DNA of 64,000 bases from Rhizobium halophilum (GTDB lineage Bacteria > Pseudomonadota > Alphaproteobacteria > Rhizobiales > Rhizobiaceae). Positions 1-8,485 of this stretch are shown here, in pieces; positions within the stretch are counted from its first letter, which is position 1; the number at the start of each line of letters is the position of its first letter. A program made the translations under genes and the position numbers. The notes beneath the pieces are model-generated. The model did not search any database, was not told the origin of the DNA, and saw only the letters and a list, made by a program, of their open reading frames with translations. The stretch covers positions 124,001-188,000 of the forward strand of contig NZ_JAKJHS010000005.1 in assembly GCF_021648825.1 (NCBI RefSeq), written 5' to 3'.

Positions 1-952
1 TACCCAGCTTCAGGAGCAACTGCACAGCATCTCGGAATCGGCAAGTTTCTCCGGCGAGAACTGGATCCAGGGAAAGATCAGTGACGGTGGCGATCCAGCC
101 ACGCTCACCGCGCAAGTGAAGGAAGTGGTATCTGCATTTACGCGTGGTCCGTCAGGTGAAGTTGCGGTCACGACCGTAGACTACATCATGGACTCCACCA
201 CCGTGCTCTTCGATACCAGTGGTGGCAAGCTTGGGATCCTCGACCAGGATCTGGTCTATCTCGGACCCAGCGAGACAGTGGTCACCGCAACCATTGACGA
301 TGGGACGACCGTAACAACATCCGAGTATCCCGTTGCCTTCCTGACCGACAAGCAGATAGCCGACCTGGGGATAGCAGATGCCGACCCTTCAGCGAATGTG
401 TTCTCTGACGGAACGACGTCCTACATGAGGGTCGCTCCCGACACCTGGGCTCAACTGACGACAACCGACCCGGCCTCAGCCGTTCCAGCAACAACGGCTT
501 CGGTTCATAGCTATGGCGGCGATACCTTCTTCTTCGCCTTCACCGTCGCGGACGACCTTACGTCGAGAAGGATTGGTCCATCCGTTGTCACACTGGACAT
601 CACCAAACTGGCCGAGATGGGCGTCACGTTCAATGGCAAGGTACCAGGCTCCATTGCCAAGGATGAAGATGTCCTGGATGTCATGACGAGCTTCATCGAT
701 CGCCAACTGCTGGCCATGACCAGTGCCGCATCTAGCCTCGGCTCGATTCAGAGCCGCATCGATCTTCAAGAAAACTTCGTCGCTTCGCTCATCGACGTGA
801 TTGACAAGGGTATTGGCCGCTTGGTGGACGCTGAGATGAACGAGGAATCCACCCGCCTCAAGGCGCTGCAGACGCAGCAGCAGCTTGGCATTCAGTCCTT
901 GTCTATCGCCAATACCAACGCGGAAAACATTCTCACGCTGTTTCGTCAGTAA
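1..952 (+). CDS. Flagellin, 5'-truncated by window edge
   Basis: This is the C-terminal 316 residues of a flagellin, the filament subunit exported through the flagellar type III system. The reading frame is open from base 2, so the start codon lies outside the window. The end of the protein, residues near SIANTNAENILTLFRQ, matches the helical D0 terminus that ends almost all flagellins, and the preceding stretch with SSLGSIQSRIDLQ is a typical D1 coiled-coil helix. The middle part is the variable outer domain. Its position before motB fits the rhizobial order in which several flagellin genes precede the motor genes. Which flagellin paralogue it is (flaA, B, C or D) cannot be told. Confidence 0.93.
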   Translation, partial: TQLQEQLHSISESASFSGENWIQGKISDGGDPATLTAQVKEVVSAFTRGPSGEVAVTTVDYIMDSTTVLFDTSGGKLGILDQDLVYLGPSETVVTATIDDGTTVTTSEYPVAFLTDKQIADLGIADADPSANVFSDGTTSYMRVAPDTWAQLTTTDPASAVPATTASVHSYGGDTFFFAFTVADDLTSRRIGPSVVTLDITKLAEMGVTFNGKVPGSIAKDEDVLDVMTSFIDRQLLAMTSAASSLGSIQSRIDLQENFVASLIDVIDKGIGRLVDAEMNEESTRLKALQTQQQLGIQSLSIANTNAENILTLFRQ

Positions 953-1127
953 TCCGCTCCGGCGACGAAAGAGCCGCCGCGGGGGCCATCTTCACCTTCG
1001 CGCAAGTTTGATCGCCTACCGTGTTAGCCATTCCCCGGAGTGCGTGCGGCACGTAAGGGGCGGAGGCTGCCCGCTGGTTGAAGTGGCGGTCTTTCGCGTG
1101 GACGAACATTGATGACCAGGAAAAGCG

Positions 1128-1772
1128 ATGACCGCCTCAATTGCCCGCTATCTGAAGGACTTTGGCGAGCCGACGCCGCTCCCGCTCGTCCTCGCCGATG
1201 ATAAAGGCGATCCCGGCTTTGGCGAGAGCTTCCCCAGCTTGGAGGCAATCGAAGTTCCCGTCGATCTTGAGGAGGAGCGTGCAGAGGCCCGTGCTGAGGG
1301 TTATGACGCAGGCCTCACGGAGGCGCGACGAATTTGGGCAGAGGAAAAGGAGGCGGTGCTTAAAGCACATGCCGACGAGATCTCTGCTATCCGGGAGAAA
1401 TACGAGGTCGAGATTGCTTCCCTCGTCGAGAGAAAGCTAGGAGAAGCAGCCGTCCTTATAGCCGAAGCGGTCAGCAATCAGACAGCGCAGGTATTGGCGC
1501 CGGTTGTGGAGGACGCACTGGTCTCCAAGGCCGTCGATGATCTCGCGGACTTATTGCGAACTGCGATCATCGAGGGCGACGCGGGGGCAGTGATCATCCG
1601 TGGCCCCGCGAGCCTCTTCCGGAAACTGAGCTCGAGCCTATCCCAAGAGCACGCAACTGTGCTTCGTCACGTTGAAGCGGTTGACTTGGATATCACGGCT
1701 GAGTTCGGGGACGCTGCTCTAGTCACTCGCCTCTCCGCCTGGAGCGCGCGCCTCAAGGAGGTGCTGGCGTGA
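1128..1772 (+). CDS. FliH-like flagellar export protein
   Basis: This 214-residue protein is rich in Glu, Ala and Arg. A long predicted amphipathic helix covers residues 45-115 (repeated charged heptads such as EEERAEARAEGYDAG) and is followed by a compact C-terminal domain. That layout is typical of the FliH/YscL stator that binds the FliI ATPase. In rhizobia the gene at this place, just before motB, is usually called hypothetical. The stop overlaps the motB GTG start by four bases (GTGA), so the two are translationally coupled. The FliH-like role is inferred from composition and context; no catalytic motif is expected or seen. Confidence 0.6.
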   Translation: MTASIARYLKDFGEPTPLPLVLADDKGDPGFGESFPSLEAIEVPVDLEEERAEARAEGYDAGLTEARRIWAEEKEAVLKAHADEISAIREKYEVEIASLVERKLGEAAVLIAEAVSNQTAQVLAPVVEDALVSKAVDDLADLLRTAIIEGDAGAVIIRGPASLFRKLSSSLSQEHATVLRHVEAVDLDITAEFGDAALVTRLSAWSARLKEVLA

Positions 1773-3022
1773 GCGAAGGCGAAAACCACCACCACGGCAA
1801 AAACGAGATCATCATCGTCAAGCGCCATCGTGGTGATCACGACGGCGCTCATGGTGGCGCCTGGAAGATCGCCTATGCGGACTTCATGACCGCCATGATG
1901 GCTTTCTTTCTTGTGATGTGGCTGGTCAATGCTGCCAACGAAGAGACCAAGGCTTCGATGGCCAGCTACTTCAATCCGATCAAGCTGTCTGACGAAACGC
2001 CTGCGCAAAAAGGTATCGAAAAACCCGTAGATCAGGCGGAGGGTGAGGAGCAGAGGGAACGGTCGCAAGTGAAGGCCGATCAGGACACCGTCGGCTCGGC
2101 GGCAGCAACTGGCGAAGATCTCACCTCGACCTCGGGCGACGAGACCAACTATTCCGAGGCCGACTACTTCGAAAACCCCTATTCGGTCCTCGCCGAGATC
2201 GCACAGGAAGTCGGCCAGCAGGCGAACGTCAGCGCAAAGGGCGAGGGTGGCGCGGCCGATTCAGGTCCCTCAACGGGTGCAGATGGTGGAGAGGCTTACC
2301 GCGACCCGTTTGATCCGGACTTCTGGACGAAGCAGGTACAGGCAACAAGCGCGGAGGATCAGCGAGAGGTCGAGCGTGTTCAAGCTGCCGAGTTACAGTT
2401 GGAAGCAGACGAGCAGGCAGCCGCGATCGCCGCGCCGCAACCGCGCGATGATACCTCCTTGCCCGTAGCTCCAGCTGACGCTGCCAAAGCAGGGAAAGCG
2501 GCCGAGAACTTCCCCGACGCCACGTCTGCGAATCCAAGCATTGATCTTGAGAAAGCGGAGGATGTGGCAGAAGAGCTTCGCAAGCAGATAGCCTCAAAGA
2601 TCCAGGGAGTGGCCGGGAAGCTCGCAGAGGGGTTGGTCGTGACGCCGGCCGAGGGGGGGCTGCTCGTAACGATTTCCGATCAAGCAACGGATCCGATGTT
2701 CAATGTGGGCTCCGCAGTTCCCCGGCGCGAGATGGTGCTGGCCATGGAACGAATTGGCCAGGTTCTGAAGGATCGAAAAGGCAGCGTTCTCATCCGCGGC
2801 CATACCGACGGACGGCAGTTCAAGGGAACCGAGAACGACAACTGGCGTCTTTCCATGTCACGAGCGCACAGCGCCTATTACATGTTGGTGCGCGGCGGGC
2901 TTGCAGAATCACGTGTGAAGCAGGTGTCTGGTTATGCCGACCGGCGTTTGCAGGTCGTTGATGATCCCTTGGCGGCCGCGAACCGACGGATCGAAATCCT
3001 CGTGCAGGCGGATGAGGGATGA
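1769..3022 (+). CDS. motB: Flagellar motor stator protein MotB
   Basis: MotB forms the proton channel of the motor with MotA and anchors it to peptidoglycan. A single membrane helix lies at about residues 34-53. It contains the AYADFMTAMMAFFLV motif with Asp38, the expected proton-binding residue. An unusually long acidic Ala/Glu/Asp-rich linker follows (about 70-270). The C-terminal OmpA-like domain (about 280-415) carries GHTDGRQF and the later GYADRRL. The length of 417 residues is above that of E. coli MotB (308) because of the linker, as is usual in rhizobia. It starts with GTG inside the previous stop, and its own stop overlaps motC. Confidence 0.96.
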   Translation: MSEGENHHHGKNEIIIVKRHRGDHDGAHGGAWKIAYADFMTAMMAFFLVMWLVNAANEETKASMASYFNPIKLSDETPAQKGIEKPVDQAEGEEQRERSQVKADQDTVGSAAATGEDLTSTSGDETNYSEADYFENPYSVLAEIAQEVGQQANVSAKGEGGAADSGPSTGADGGEAYRDPFDPDFWTKQVQATSAEDQREVERVQAAELQLEADEQAAAIAAPQPRDDTSLPVAPADAAKAGKAAENFPDATSANPSIDLEKAEDVAEELRKQIASKIQGVAGKLAEGLVVTPAEGGLLVTISDQATDPMFNVGSAVPRREMVLAMERIGQVLKDRKGSVLIRGHTDGRQFKGTENDNWRLSMSRAHSAYYMLVRGGLAESRVKQVSGYADRRLQVVDDPLAAANRRIEILVQADEG

Positions 3023-4311
3023 GAACGGTTCTGGCGGATCTGCGAACGCTCCTTGTCTCAACCGCTGCTTTGGGACTCGCCCTTTTTTCTGCAGGGGGTC
3101 TTGCGGCGCAAGAGGATGCAGCTCTTGAACCTTACGTAATGCTGCGTTCACTGCAATTCGTCCAGGACACGGTCGTGGCCGGCGATCATTCCGCCGCCGA
3201 GATGCAGCGCTTCATGTTGAGCAAGATCGATCAGCGCCTGCGCTCCGCATCCCTTGCCGTTTACGACGATCCCCGTAACGTCGATGCTGCGCTGATATAC
3301 GCCATGAGCGGCGGCAATCCGGAAACCCTTGAGTACCTAGTAGGCAGGGACATCGCAGGAAATTTCGACACCCGCGTCGCCGATGCCCTCCGAAAGTACC
3401 TGGCGGGAAAGGGTACGCTGATCGCTACGTCTTTGGGAGACATGGCAAAGGAGTATCGGGATCAGCGAATAGGCCCTTATCTCGCCCTGGTCAGCGGGAA
3501 CGTCACGCTTCCGAAAGATCCAAAAGACGCGCTGTCCTTCTATGATATGGCAAGATTGTCTGCTCCCGGCACGATAGTGGAAGAGGCAGCCCTCAGGCGC
3601 TCGGTCGCCATTGCCGCCGACGCCGACATGGTCGACAAGGGCTTGGCCTATGCGCGCCAATACGCGCGACGGTTCGTCCATTCCCCTTATGCAAGCCAGT
3701 TCGCCGACTTCTTCGTGCAGTTGGTGGTCGAACACTATCCTCAGGTGAGCGAGGAAGACCTCGATGGTACGCTGGAGTTCGTGGACCTGGACCGTCGGAA
3801 AGAAGTCTTTCTCAGGATTGCCAGAAGTGCAGCGCTGAAGGGAGTGGGCGAACTCGCACGCTTGGCCTCGGCAAAGGCAGCATCGCTGTCTGGGCTGGAG
3901 AATGAACCGCCGGAGGCGATGGTGACGCTCTACAGCGGGCTCGCGAATATTCCGACACCTAACGTGGCTGCCGTCGCAGATGGGCTATTGGCGATTCCAG
4001 ACGATCAGTTGTCTCCGCGGGATCAGGCGCTACGCCGAGCGGCACGGGTCGTGGCTGAAGAGGTGATACGTAGACCCGCGGGCGAAAGCCTGGGGCAAGT
4101 TGAAGCGGTCACAATTCCAGTAGCACCAGACGCGGTCACACCTTCCGTGTCGTCCGAGAATGACCTCTCCGGATCTGCTCAGGCCGCATCTATCGTCCCT
4201 GCGAGCAGTGCTGTTGAACTGGATCCCGAATTCAAAACCTTCGTCGAGACCGGACGCTCGAAACTGAGTGCTGTCGATGATCTTCTGGAGGAAGAAGGTG
4301 TGAGACCATGA
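3019..4311 (+). CDS. motC: Periplasmic motility protein MotC
   Basis: MotC is a rhizobia-specific periplasmic protein, 430 residues here, needed for flagellar rotation and thought to work with the MotB periplasmic domain. A signal peptide is visible at about residues 1-30 (TLLVSTAALGLALFSAGGLAAQE). The rest is helical and soluble, with TPR-like spacing in the middle (for example ALSFYDMARLSAPGTIVEEAALRRSVAIA). The gene starts with ATG overlapping the motB stop (ATGA) and ends overlapping fliK in the same way, so motB, motC and fliK form one coupled transcript. Confidence 0.93.
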   Translation: MRTVLADLRTLLVSTAALGLALFSAGGLAAQEDAALEPYVMLRSLQFVQDTVVAGDHSAAEMQRFMLSKIDQRLRSASLAVYDDPRNVDAALIYAMSGGNPETLEYLVGRDIAGNFDTRVADALRKYLAGKGTLIATSLGDMAKEYRDQRIGPYLALVSGNVTLPKDPKDALSFYDMARLSAPGTIVEEAALRRSVAIAADADMVDKGLAYARQYARRFVHSPYASQFADFFVQLVVEHYPQVSEEDLDGTLEFVDLDRRKEVFLRIARSAALKGVGELARLASAKAASLSGLENEPPEAMVTLYSGLANIPTPNVAAVADGLLAIPDDQLSPRDQALRRAARVVAEEVIRRPAGESLGQVEAVTIPVAPDAVTPSVSSENDLSGSAQAASIVPASSAVELDPEFKTFVETGRSKLSAVDDLLEEEGVRP

Positions 4312-5681
4312 CGCTTGAGGTTCTTGCGAAGCCAGCCCCGAAAGAGGCGCCGTCGAAGCCTGGTGGACGGGCCGCGGCTCGATCCGAGGCTCAGTCTGAG
4401 GGGGAGGCGTTCTCCAGCGCACTGTCGAAGGCCAAGCGTGGAGTGACGTCCGGCGATACCGTCGGCAGAGCTGACCGTTCCACCTCACCTGCCCCCGCAG
4501 AGGACGCCGAACGTGCTGTGAAAGATGGAGCTCGCTTGCCCGGCTCACGTCTGAAGAGTGGGGAGGATCCTCTTGTGAAGGAAGAGGACCCTGAAACAGG
4601 CGGGGCTGCACACACGACTCCTTCGCCTGAAAAAAGCATAACGCATCGCCGCGCGTCGGCCATTGAACCATCCACTGACGAGGTGCAGAGGCCGGTGATT
4701 GCGGCTGCCACGGAAGAAACGCCCGAGGGAGGAGAAGAGGAAGCGGCTGCCCCTCAGAATGCTGCCGAGTTGCTGACCATCCTGGTGACCCCTTCTGCCG
4801 CGGTTGCTACGGGCGCCGGAGCTCGGGCGGCCAATCCGGCTGAAGGCCGCAAAGCCTCAGATCCTGCCCCCGAGCGTGCTGCGAAATCAATCTCTGGCGC
4901 CGACATCCCGAAGGCGTCCGCCGACGCTATTGATATGCCGAGTTCCGAAGGCCCGGACAACAGCGTCGACCGGAGCTTTCGCTTCATCAACGCGAAAAGC
5001 GGCGCTGTGAACTCCGAGCTGACCACGGCGGCTCAATCTCAAGATCTTCGTGCTCCGGACACTAAAGCTGCCATGCCGCAAGCGGAGAACGTGATCGTGC
5101 TCGATTCTCGCCGCTTCATAGGCTTTCAGACTGGCGCCAACAGCGCTTCCTTGATGGCAGCCATGGTGGGTGACCAGGCTTGGACGGCCGCCATGCAAGC
5201 CGACGCGAGCCTTTCCAACATTGCCACCCAAAGCAGCTCAGGCTCAGTCGTCCACATGCTGAAGCTGCAGATGACGCCTCACGATCTTGGCACAGTGACG
5301 GCTACGCTTAAGATGAACGGCGAGCAGTTGCACGTTCAGCTTACGGTGGAGACACGGGCGGCTCATCGGCAACTAAGCGAAGACAGTAGTGGCATGCTGG
5401 ACGCGCTACGGTCACAGGGATTCACGGTTGATCAGGTCACCATCAGCATTGCCCCCTCCGCGGAATCAGATCCGCAGAAAGGGCAGCAGGGGGCGCAATC
5501 GGGCCAGCAACAGGCGATGGGACATGGCGAGCGCGAAGGCACCAACCGCAACCAGACTGGCGAGCGGTCTGTCGGCGTAGCTGATGACAGGAATGGCGAC
5601 GATGATGCAGCTTTGGACAACGCGCCGGCAGTGGGTGCTGGCGGCGCTGGCAGCACTGGTGATGGGCAGCTCTACCTCTGA
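4308..5681 (+). CDS. fliK: Flagellar hook-length control protein FliK (MotD)
   Basis: FliK measures hook length and switches the export gate from hook to filament substrates. The first 300 residues are Ala/Glu/Pro/Ser-rich and poorly ordered. The C-terminal Flg_hook domain (about 315-395) contains LKLQMTPHDLGTVTATLKMN and the VETRAAHRQLSEDSSGMLDALRSQGF region that defines the family. In S. meliloti the orthologue was first named motD. The last 80 codons are shared, in another frame, with the signal-peptide region of the next gene, a lytic transglycosylase. Confidence 0.88.
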   Translation: MTLEVLAKPAPKEAPSKPGGRAAARSEAQSEGEAFSSALSKAKRGVTSGDTVGRADRSTSPAPAEDAERAVKDGARLPGSRLKSGEDPLVKEEDPETGGAAHTTPSPEKSITHRRASAIEPSTDEVQRPVIAAATEETPEGGEEEAAAPQNAAELLTILVTPSAAVATGAGARAANPAEGRKASDPAPERAAKSISGADIPKASADAIDMPSSEGPDNSVDRSFRFINAKSGAVNSELTTAAQSQDLRAPDTKAAMPQAENVIVLDSRRFIGFQTGANSASLMAAMVGDQAWTAAMQADASLSNIATQSSSGSVVHMLKLQMTPHDLGTVTATLKMNGEQLHVQLTVETRAAHRQLSEDSSGMLDALRSQGFTVDQVTISIAPSAESDPQKGQQGAQSGQQQAMGHGEREGTNRNQTGERSVGVADDRNGDDDAALDNAPAVGAGGAGSTGDGQLYL

Positions 5682-6192
5682 GGGTATGGCCTCGCCTGGG
5701 GCCTGTGAGCAGGAGATACAGGCGGCTGCGGCCAAATATGGTGTACCTGAAGGGATACTTTATTCTGTTGGGCTTACCGAAACCGGCCGTAAAGGCAGCC
5801 TCTACCCCTTCGCGATGAATGTCGAAGGCAAGGCCTATTACCCCCCGTCGCGCTCGCAAGCGCTCGCCGAGTTCGACGCTGCGAAGCGCGAAGGGCGCAA
5901 ACTGATCGACGTGGGCTGCATGCAGATCAACCACTACTTTCACGGGGAGCATTTCTCTTCGCCCGCCGAGATGTTTGAGCCTAGGCGCAACGTGGAGTAC
6001 GCGGCGAAGTTCCTTAGCAACCTACACGCGCGGCATGAAACGTGGACAATGGCTGTGGCGCGCTATCATGCTGGGCCTAACAACGACCCCGCGCAGCAGA
6101 AATACGTGTGCCGAGTGATCCGAAATCTGGTCGCAACCGGCTACGGAAACTGGACGCCAAGCGCCCAGCAATTTTGCCAGAACAGCAACTAA
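5602..6192 (+). CDS. Lytic transglycosylase, probably flagellum-dedicated
   Basis: This is a secreted SLT-domain enzyme that cleaves peptidoglycan glycan strands. A signal peptide (about residues 8-30 from this start) is followed by the catalytic domain. The general-acid glutamate is in YSVGLTETGR, the GLMQ-type motif is VGCMQIN, and the late substrate motif is VARYHAGPNN. The ATG at 5602 was chosen because AGGA lies nine bases before it. In-frame ATGs at 5584 and 5593 are possible. The gene starts inside fliK. FlgJ in this cluster lacks a muramidase domain, so this enzyme may open the wall for the rod, as SltF does in Rhodobacter (inference). Confidence 0.85.
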   Translation: MMQLWTTRRQWVLAALAALVMGSSTSEGMASPGACEQEIQAAAAKYGVPEGILYSVGLTETGRKGSLYPFAMNVEGKAYYPPSRSQALAEFDAAKREGRKLIDVGCMQINHYFHGEHFSSPAEMFEPRRNVEYAAKFLSNLHARHETWTMAVARYHAGPNNDPAQQKYVCRVIRNLVATGYGNWTPSAQQFCQNSN

Positions 6193-6358
6193 AGGTAGCA
6201 TTCAGAGCCTACAAGACTCGCAGGCGTTTTGCGGCGGCTTTGCGGCCGGAATCAGGCATGGCAACTGTGCGGTGGAGGGCTGTTAATATTATCCACTGGA
6301 AAATTGTGCCTTAAGTTCACGTCGCATACTAGATGTAGTGCAAATCGTGGGCGCGTGG

Positions 6359-6373
6359 TTAATCAACTATTAA
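6359..6373. promoter_or_regulatory. CtrA-type box upstream of rem
   Basis: The perfect TTAA-N7-TTAA sequence TTAATCAACTATTAA lies about 95 bases before the rem start. A further TTAAC half-site follows nine bases later (around 6383). TTAA-N7-TTAA(C) is the established binding consensus of the alphaproteobacterial cell-cycle regulator CtrA. The 275-base gap holding it is AT-rich relative to the rest of the window, as a promoter would be. No experimental support is available here. Confidence 0.5.
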
Positions 6374-6467
6374 TTTGTTTGGTTAACTTCCTACAGCTTG
6401 TGCCCGATTCCACCGATTCGTACCCATAGCTCCATCGAAACACCACAACTGATTCGGAGGCGGACGG

Positions 6468-7139
6468 ATGATCGTAGTGGTTGATGAGCGTGAGCTCGTT
6501 AAGAATGGCTATACCTCCCTTTTTGGCCGAGAGGGCATCCCTTCGACGGGGTTTGATCCCGCGGAATTCTCGGAATGGGTCAATACGGCCGCAGACGGCG
6601 ACATCAGTGCTGTTGAAGCCTTCCTGATCGGTCAGGGAGACTGCATGCTGGAGCTGCCGCGGACCATCCGCGACCGCTCGCAGGCCCCCGTGATCGCGGT
6701 CAGCGATCAGCCATCGTTGGATGCTACGCTCGCGCTTTTTGACAGCGGTGTGGACGACGTCGTGCGCAAGCCCGTCCACCCTCGCGAAATTCTCGCAAGG
6801 GCAGCCGCAATTCGGCGCCGACTGAAGGCGATTGCGAATTACACGGACGTTGGCCAGATCCGAGTTTTTTCCGACGGCCGCGATCCGGAGATTGCCGGCG
6901 ACGTGTTCCCGCTGCCGCGCCGTGAACGTCGTATCCTGGAGTACTTGGTTGCCAATCGCGGCCGACGCGTATCCAAGACCCAGATCTTCAACGCGATCTA
7001 CGGCATCTTCGACGAGGAAGTCGAAGAGAACGTGGTCGAGAGCCACATCAGCAAGCTGCGCAAGAAGCTGCGCAAGAAGCTCGGCTTTGATCCGGTCGAT
7101 TCGAAGCGCTTCCTCGGCTACTGCATCGACTGGAGCTGA
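6468..7139 (+). CDS. rem: Flagellar transcriptional regulator Rem / FtcR
   Basis: This OmpR-type DNA-binding protein is the master activator of swimming genes in S. meliloti (Rem) and Brucella (FtcR). Residues about 1-115 form a degenerate receiver domain and 130-223 a winged helix, with the recognition segment [18 protein letters not shown]. The normal phospho-acceptor Asp at the end of strand 3 is not visible; that region reads [14 protein letters not shown]. It is therefore an atypical, probably phosphorylation-independent regulator. A strong GGAGG ribosome site precedes the ATG. Tandem copies of CTGCGCAAGAAG encode the basic LRKKLRKK run. Confidence 0.93.
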   Translation: MIVVVDERELVKNGYTSLFGREGIPSTGFDPAEFSEWVNTAADGDISAVEAFLIGQGDCMLELPRTIRDRSQAPVIAVSDQPSLDATLALFDSGVDDVVRKPVHPREILARAAAIRRRLKAIANYTDVGQIRVFSDGRDPEIAGDVFPLPRRERRILEYLVANRGRRVSKTQIFNAIYGIFDEEVEENVVESHISKLRKKLRKKLGFDPVDSKRFLGYCIDWS

Positions 7140-7242
7140 AGCTCTTCGATTTCCGCTCCTCCCTCAAGAAGCGGAAATCAGCCAGCCTCACGCAAGGCCC
7201 GCCACCTAGTCTCCCGGTACATAACTACAACGAGGATTTGCT

Positions 7243-8457
7243 ATGAGCCTCTACGGAACCATGAGAACCGGCGTGTCCGGCATGAACGCCCAGGCAAACC
7301 GCCTGAGCACGGTGGGCGACAATATCGCCAATGCCTCCACCGCAGGCTACAAAAAGGCTTCGACGCAGTTTTCGTCGCTAGTCTTGCCGTCCGGGCAGGG
7401 GTCATACAACTCGGGCGGCGTCAACACCGCCGTTCGCTACTCAATTTCAGATCAAGGAACATTCAGCTACACCACGTCAGATACGGACCTTGCGATCAGC
7501 GGCCGAGGGTTCTTTATCGTCAACGGCTCCGATGGGGTTAACTACCTTACACGCGCCGGATCATTCCAGCAGCTCTCAGATGGTAGTCTCGTCAATTCAG
7601 CCGGTTTCAAGCTGATGGGCTACCCGTATAGTTCAACCGCCGATCCGACGATCGTCATCAATGGCTTTGAAGGCTTGAGTGAGATCAATCTGAAGAGCGG
7701 GGCGATGAGCACGACCCCTTCCTCTGCCGGTTACATTACCGCGAACCTCCCGGCAAATGAGGTCGTGGGATATACTAAGCCCACGTCACTCATTGCATAT
7801 GATAGCCAAGGGAATAGCCGCAAGCTCGACTTCACCTACGAGAAGACCGCGGACAACACGTGGACCGTGTCAGCCTCTTACACCGATCCGGTGAGCGGAA
7901 CGTCCCAGTCAGCGCTTGCGACGACCACGCTGGTGTTTGACGCAGCGGGTAAGCTGACTACCCCTGCTGGTGGCCTTGTGACCACAAGCGCCCTTACCAT
8001 CGCAGGCGCAGAGCTCAACGCAATCGAAATCGACATCGCTGGAATGACGCAGCTGGGAAGTCCCTTCTCGTCAACGGGCGACATCAATGGCAGTGGCGCA
8101 AGCGCAGTTATCGGCTACGAAATCAGTAGCGATGGCATAGTAGCGCTTAAATATGAAAGTGGGGATCTTGTACCAAAGTTCAGGATTTCCATGGCTGACG
8201 TTCAGAGCCCTGATAAGCTGAAGCCGCTAGCAGGCAATGTTTACACCCAGAGCAACGACTCCGGCGTCATCGTCATGGGTTATGCCGGCAACGGCAGCTA
8301 CGGCACCATCCTTTCGGGTGCGCTTGAGGACTCCAATGTCGACATCGCCGAAGAGCTGACCTCAATGATCGAGTCGCAGCGCAACTACACCGCCAACTCC
8401 AAGGTCTTTCAGACCGGTTCCGAACTTATGGAAGTTCTCGTCAACCTGAAAAGGTAA
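7243..8457 (+). CDS. flgE: Flagellar hook protein FlgE
   Basis: FlgE is the subunit of the hook, the flexible joint outside the outer membrane. The N-terminus MSLYGTMRTGVSGMNAQANRLSTVGDNIANASTAGYKK is the rod/hook-family signature. The C-terminus has the partner helix around SMIESQRNYTANSKVFQTGSELMEVLVNLKR. Length 404 residues is usual for rhizobia. The gene begins a new block about 100 bases after rem and is expected to be activated by it. Hook-associated protein genes follow at once. Confidence 0.96.
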   Translation: MSLYGTMRTGVSGMNAQANRLSTVGDNIANASTAGYKKASTQFSSLVLPSGQGSYNSGGVNTAVRYSISDQGTFSYTTSDTDLAISGRGFFIVNGSDGVNYLTRAGSFQQLSDGSLVNSAGFKLMGYPYSSTADPTIVINGFEGLSEINLKSGAMSTTPSSAGYITANLPANEVVGYTKPTSLIAYDSQGNSRKLDFTYEKTADNTWTVSASYTDPVSGTSQSALATTTLVFDAAGKLTTPAGGLVTTSALTIAGAELNAIEIDIAGMTQLGSPFSSTGDINGSGASAVIGYEISSDGIVALKYESGDLVPKFRISMADVQSPDKLKPLAGNVYTQSNDSGVIVMGYAGNGSYGTILSGALEDSNVDIAEELTSMIESQRNYTANSKVFQTGSELMEVLVNLKR

Positions 8458-8485
8458 CGGGTATTAGTTCCCAGAGGCAGTCAAT

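Noticed and set aside
7025..7085. Tandem repeat CTGCGCAAGAAG in rem as a possible mobile or satellite repeat
   Set aside because: It encodes the basic LRKKLRKK stretch of the DNA-binding domain and has only two copies; ordinary coding sequence.
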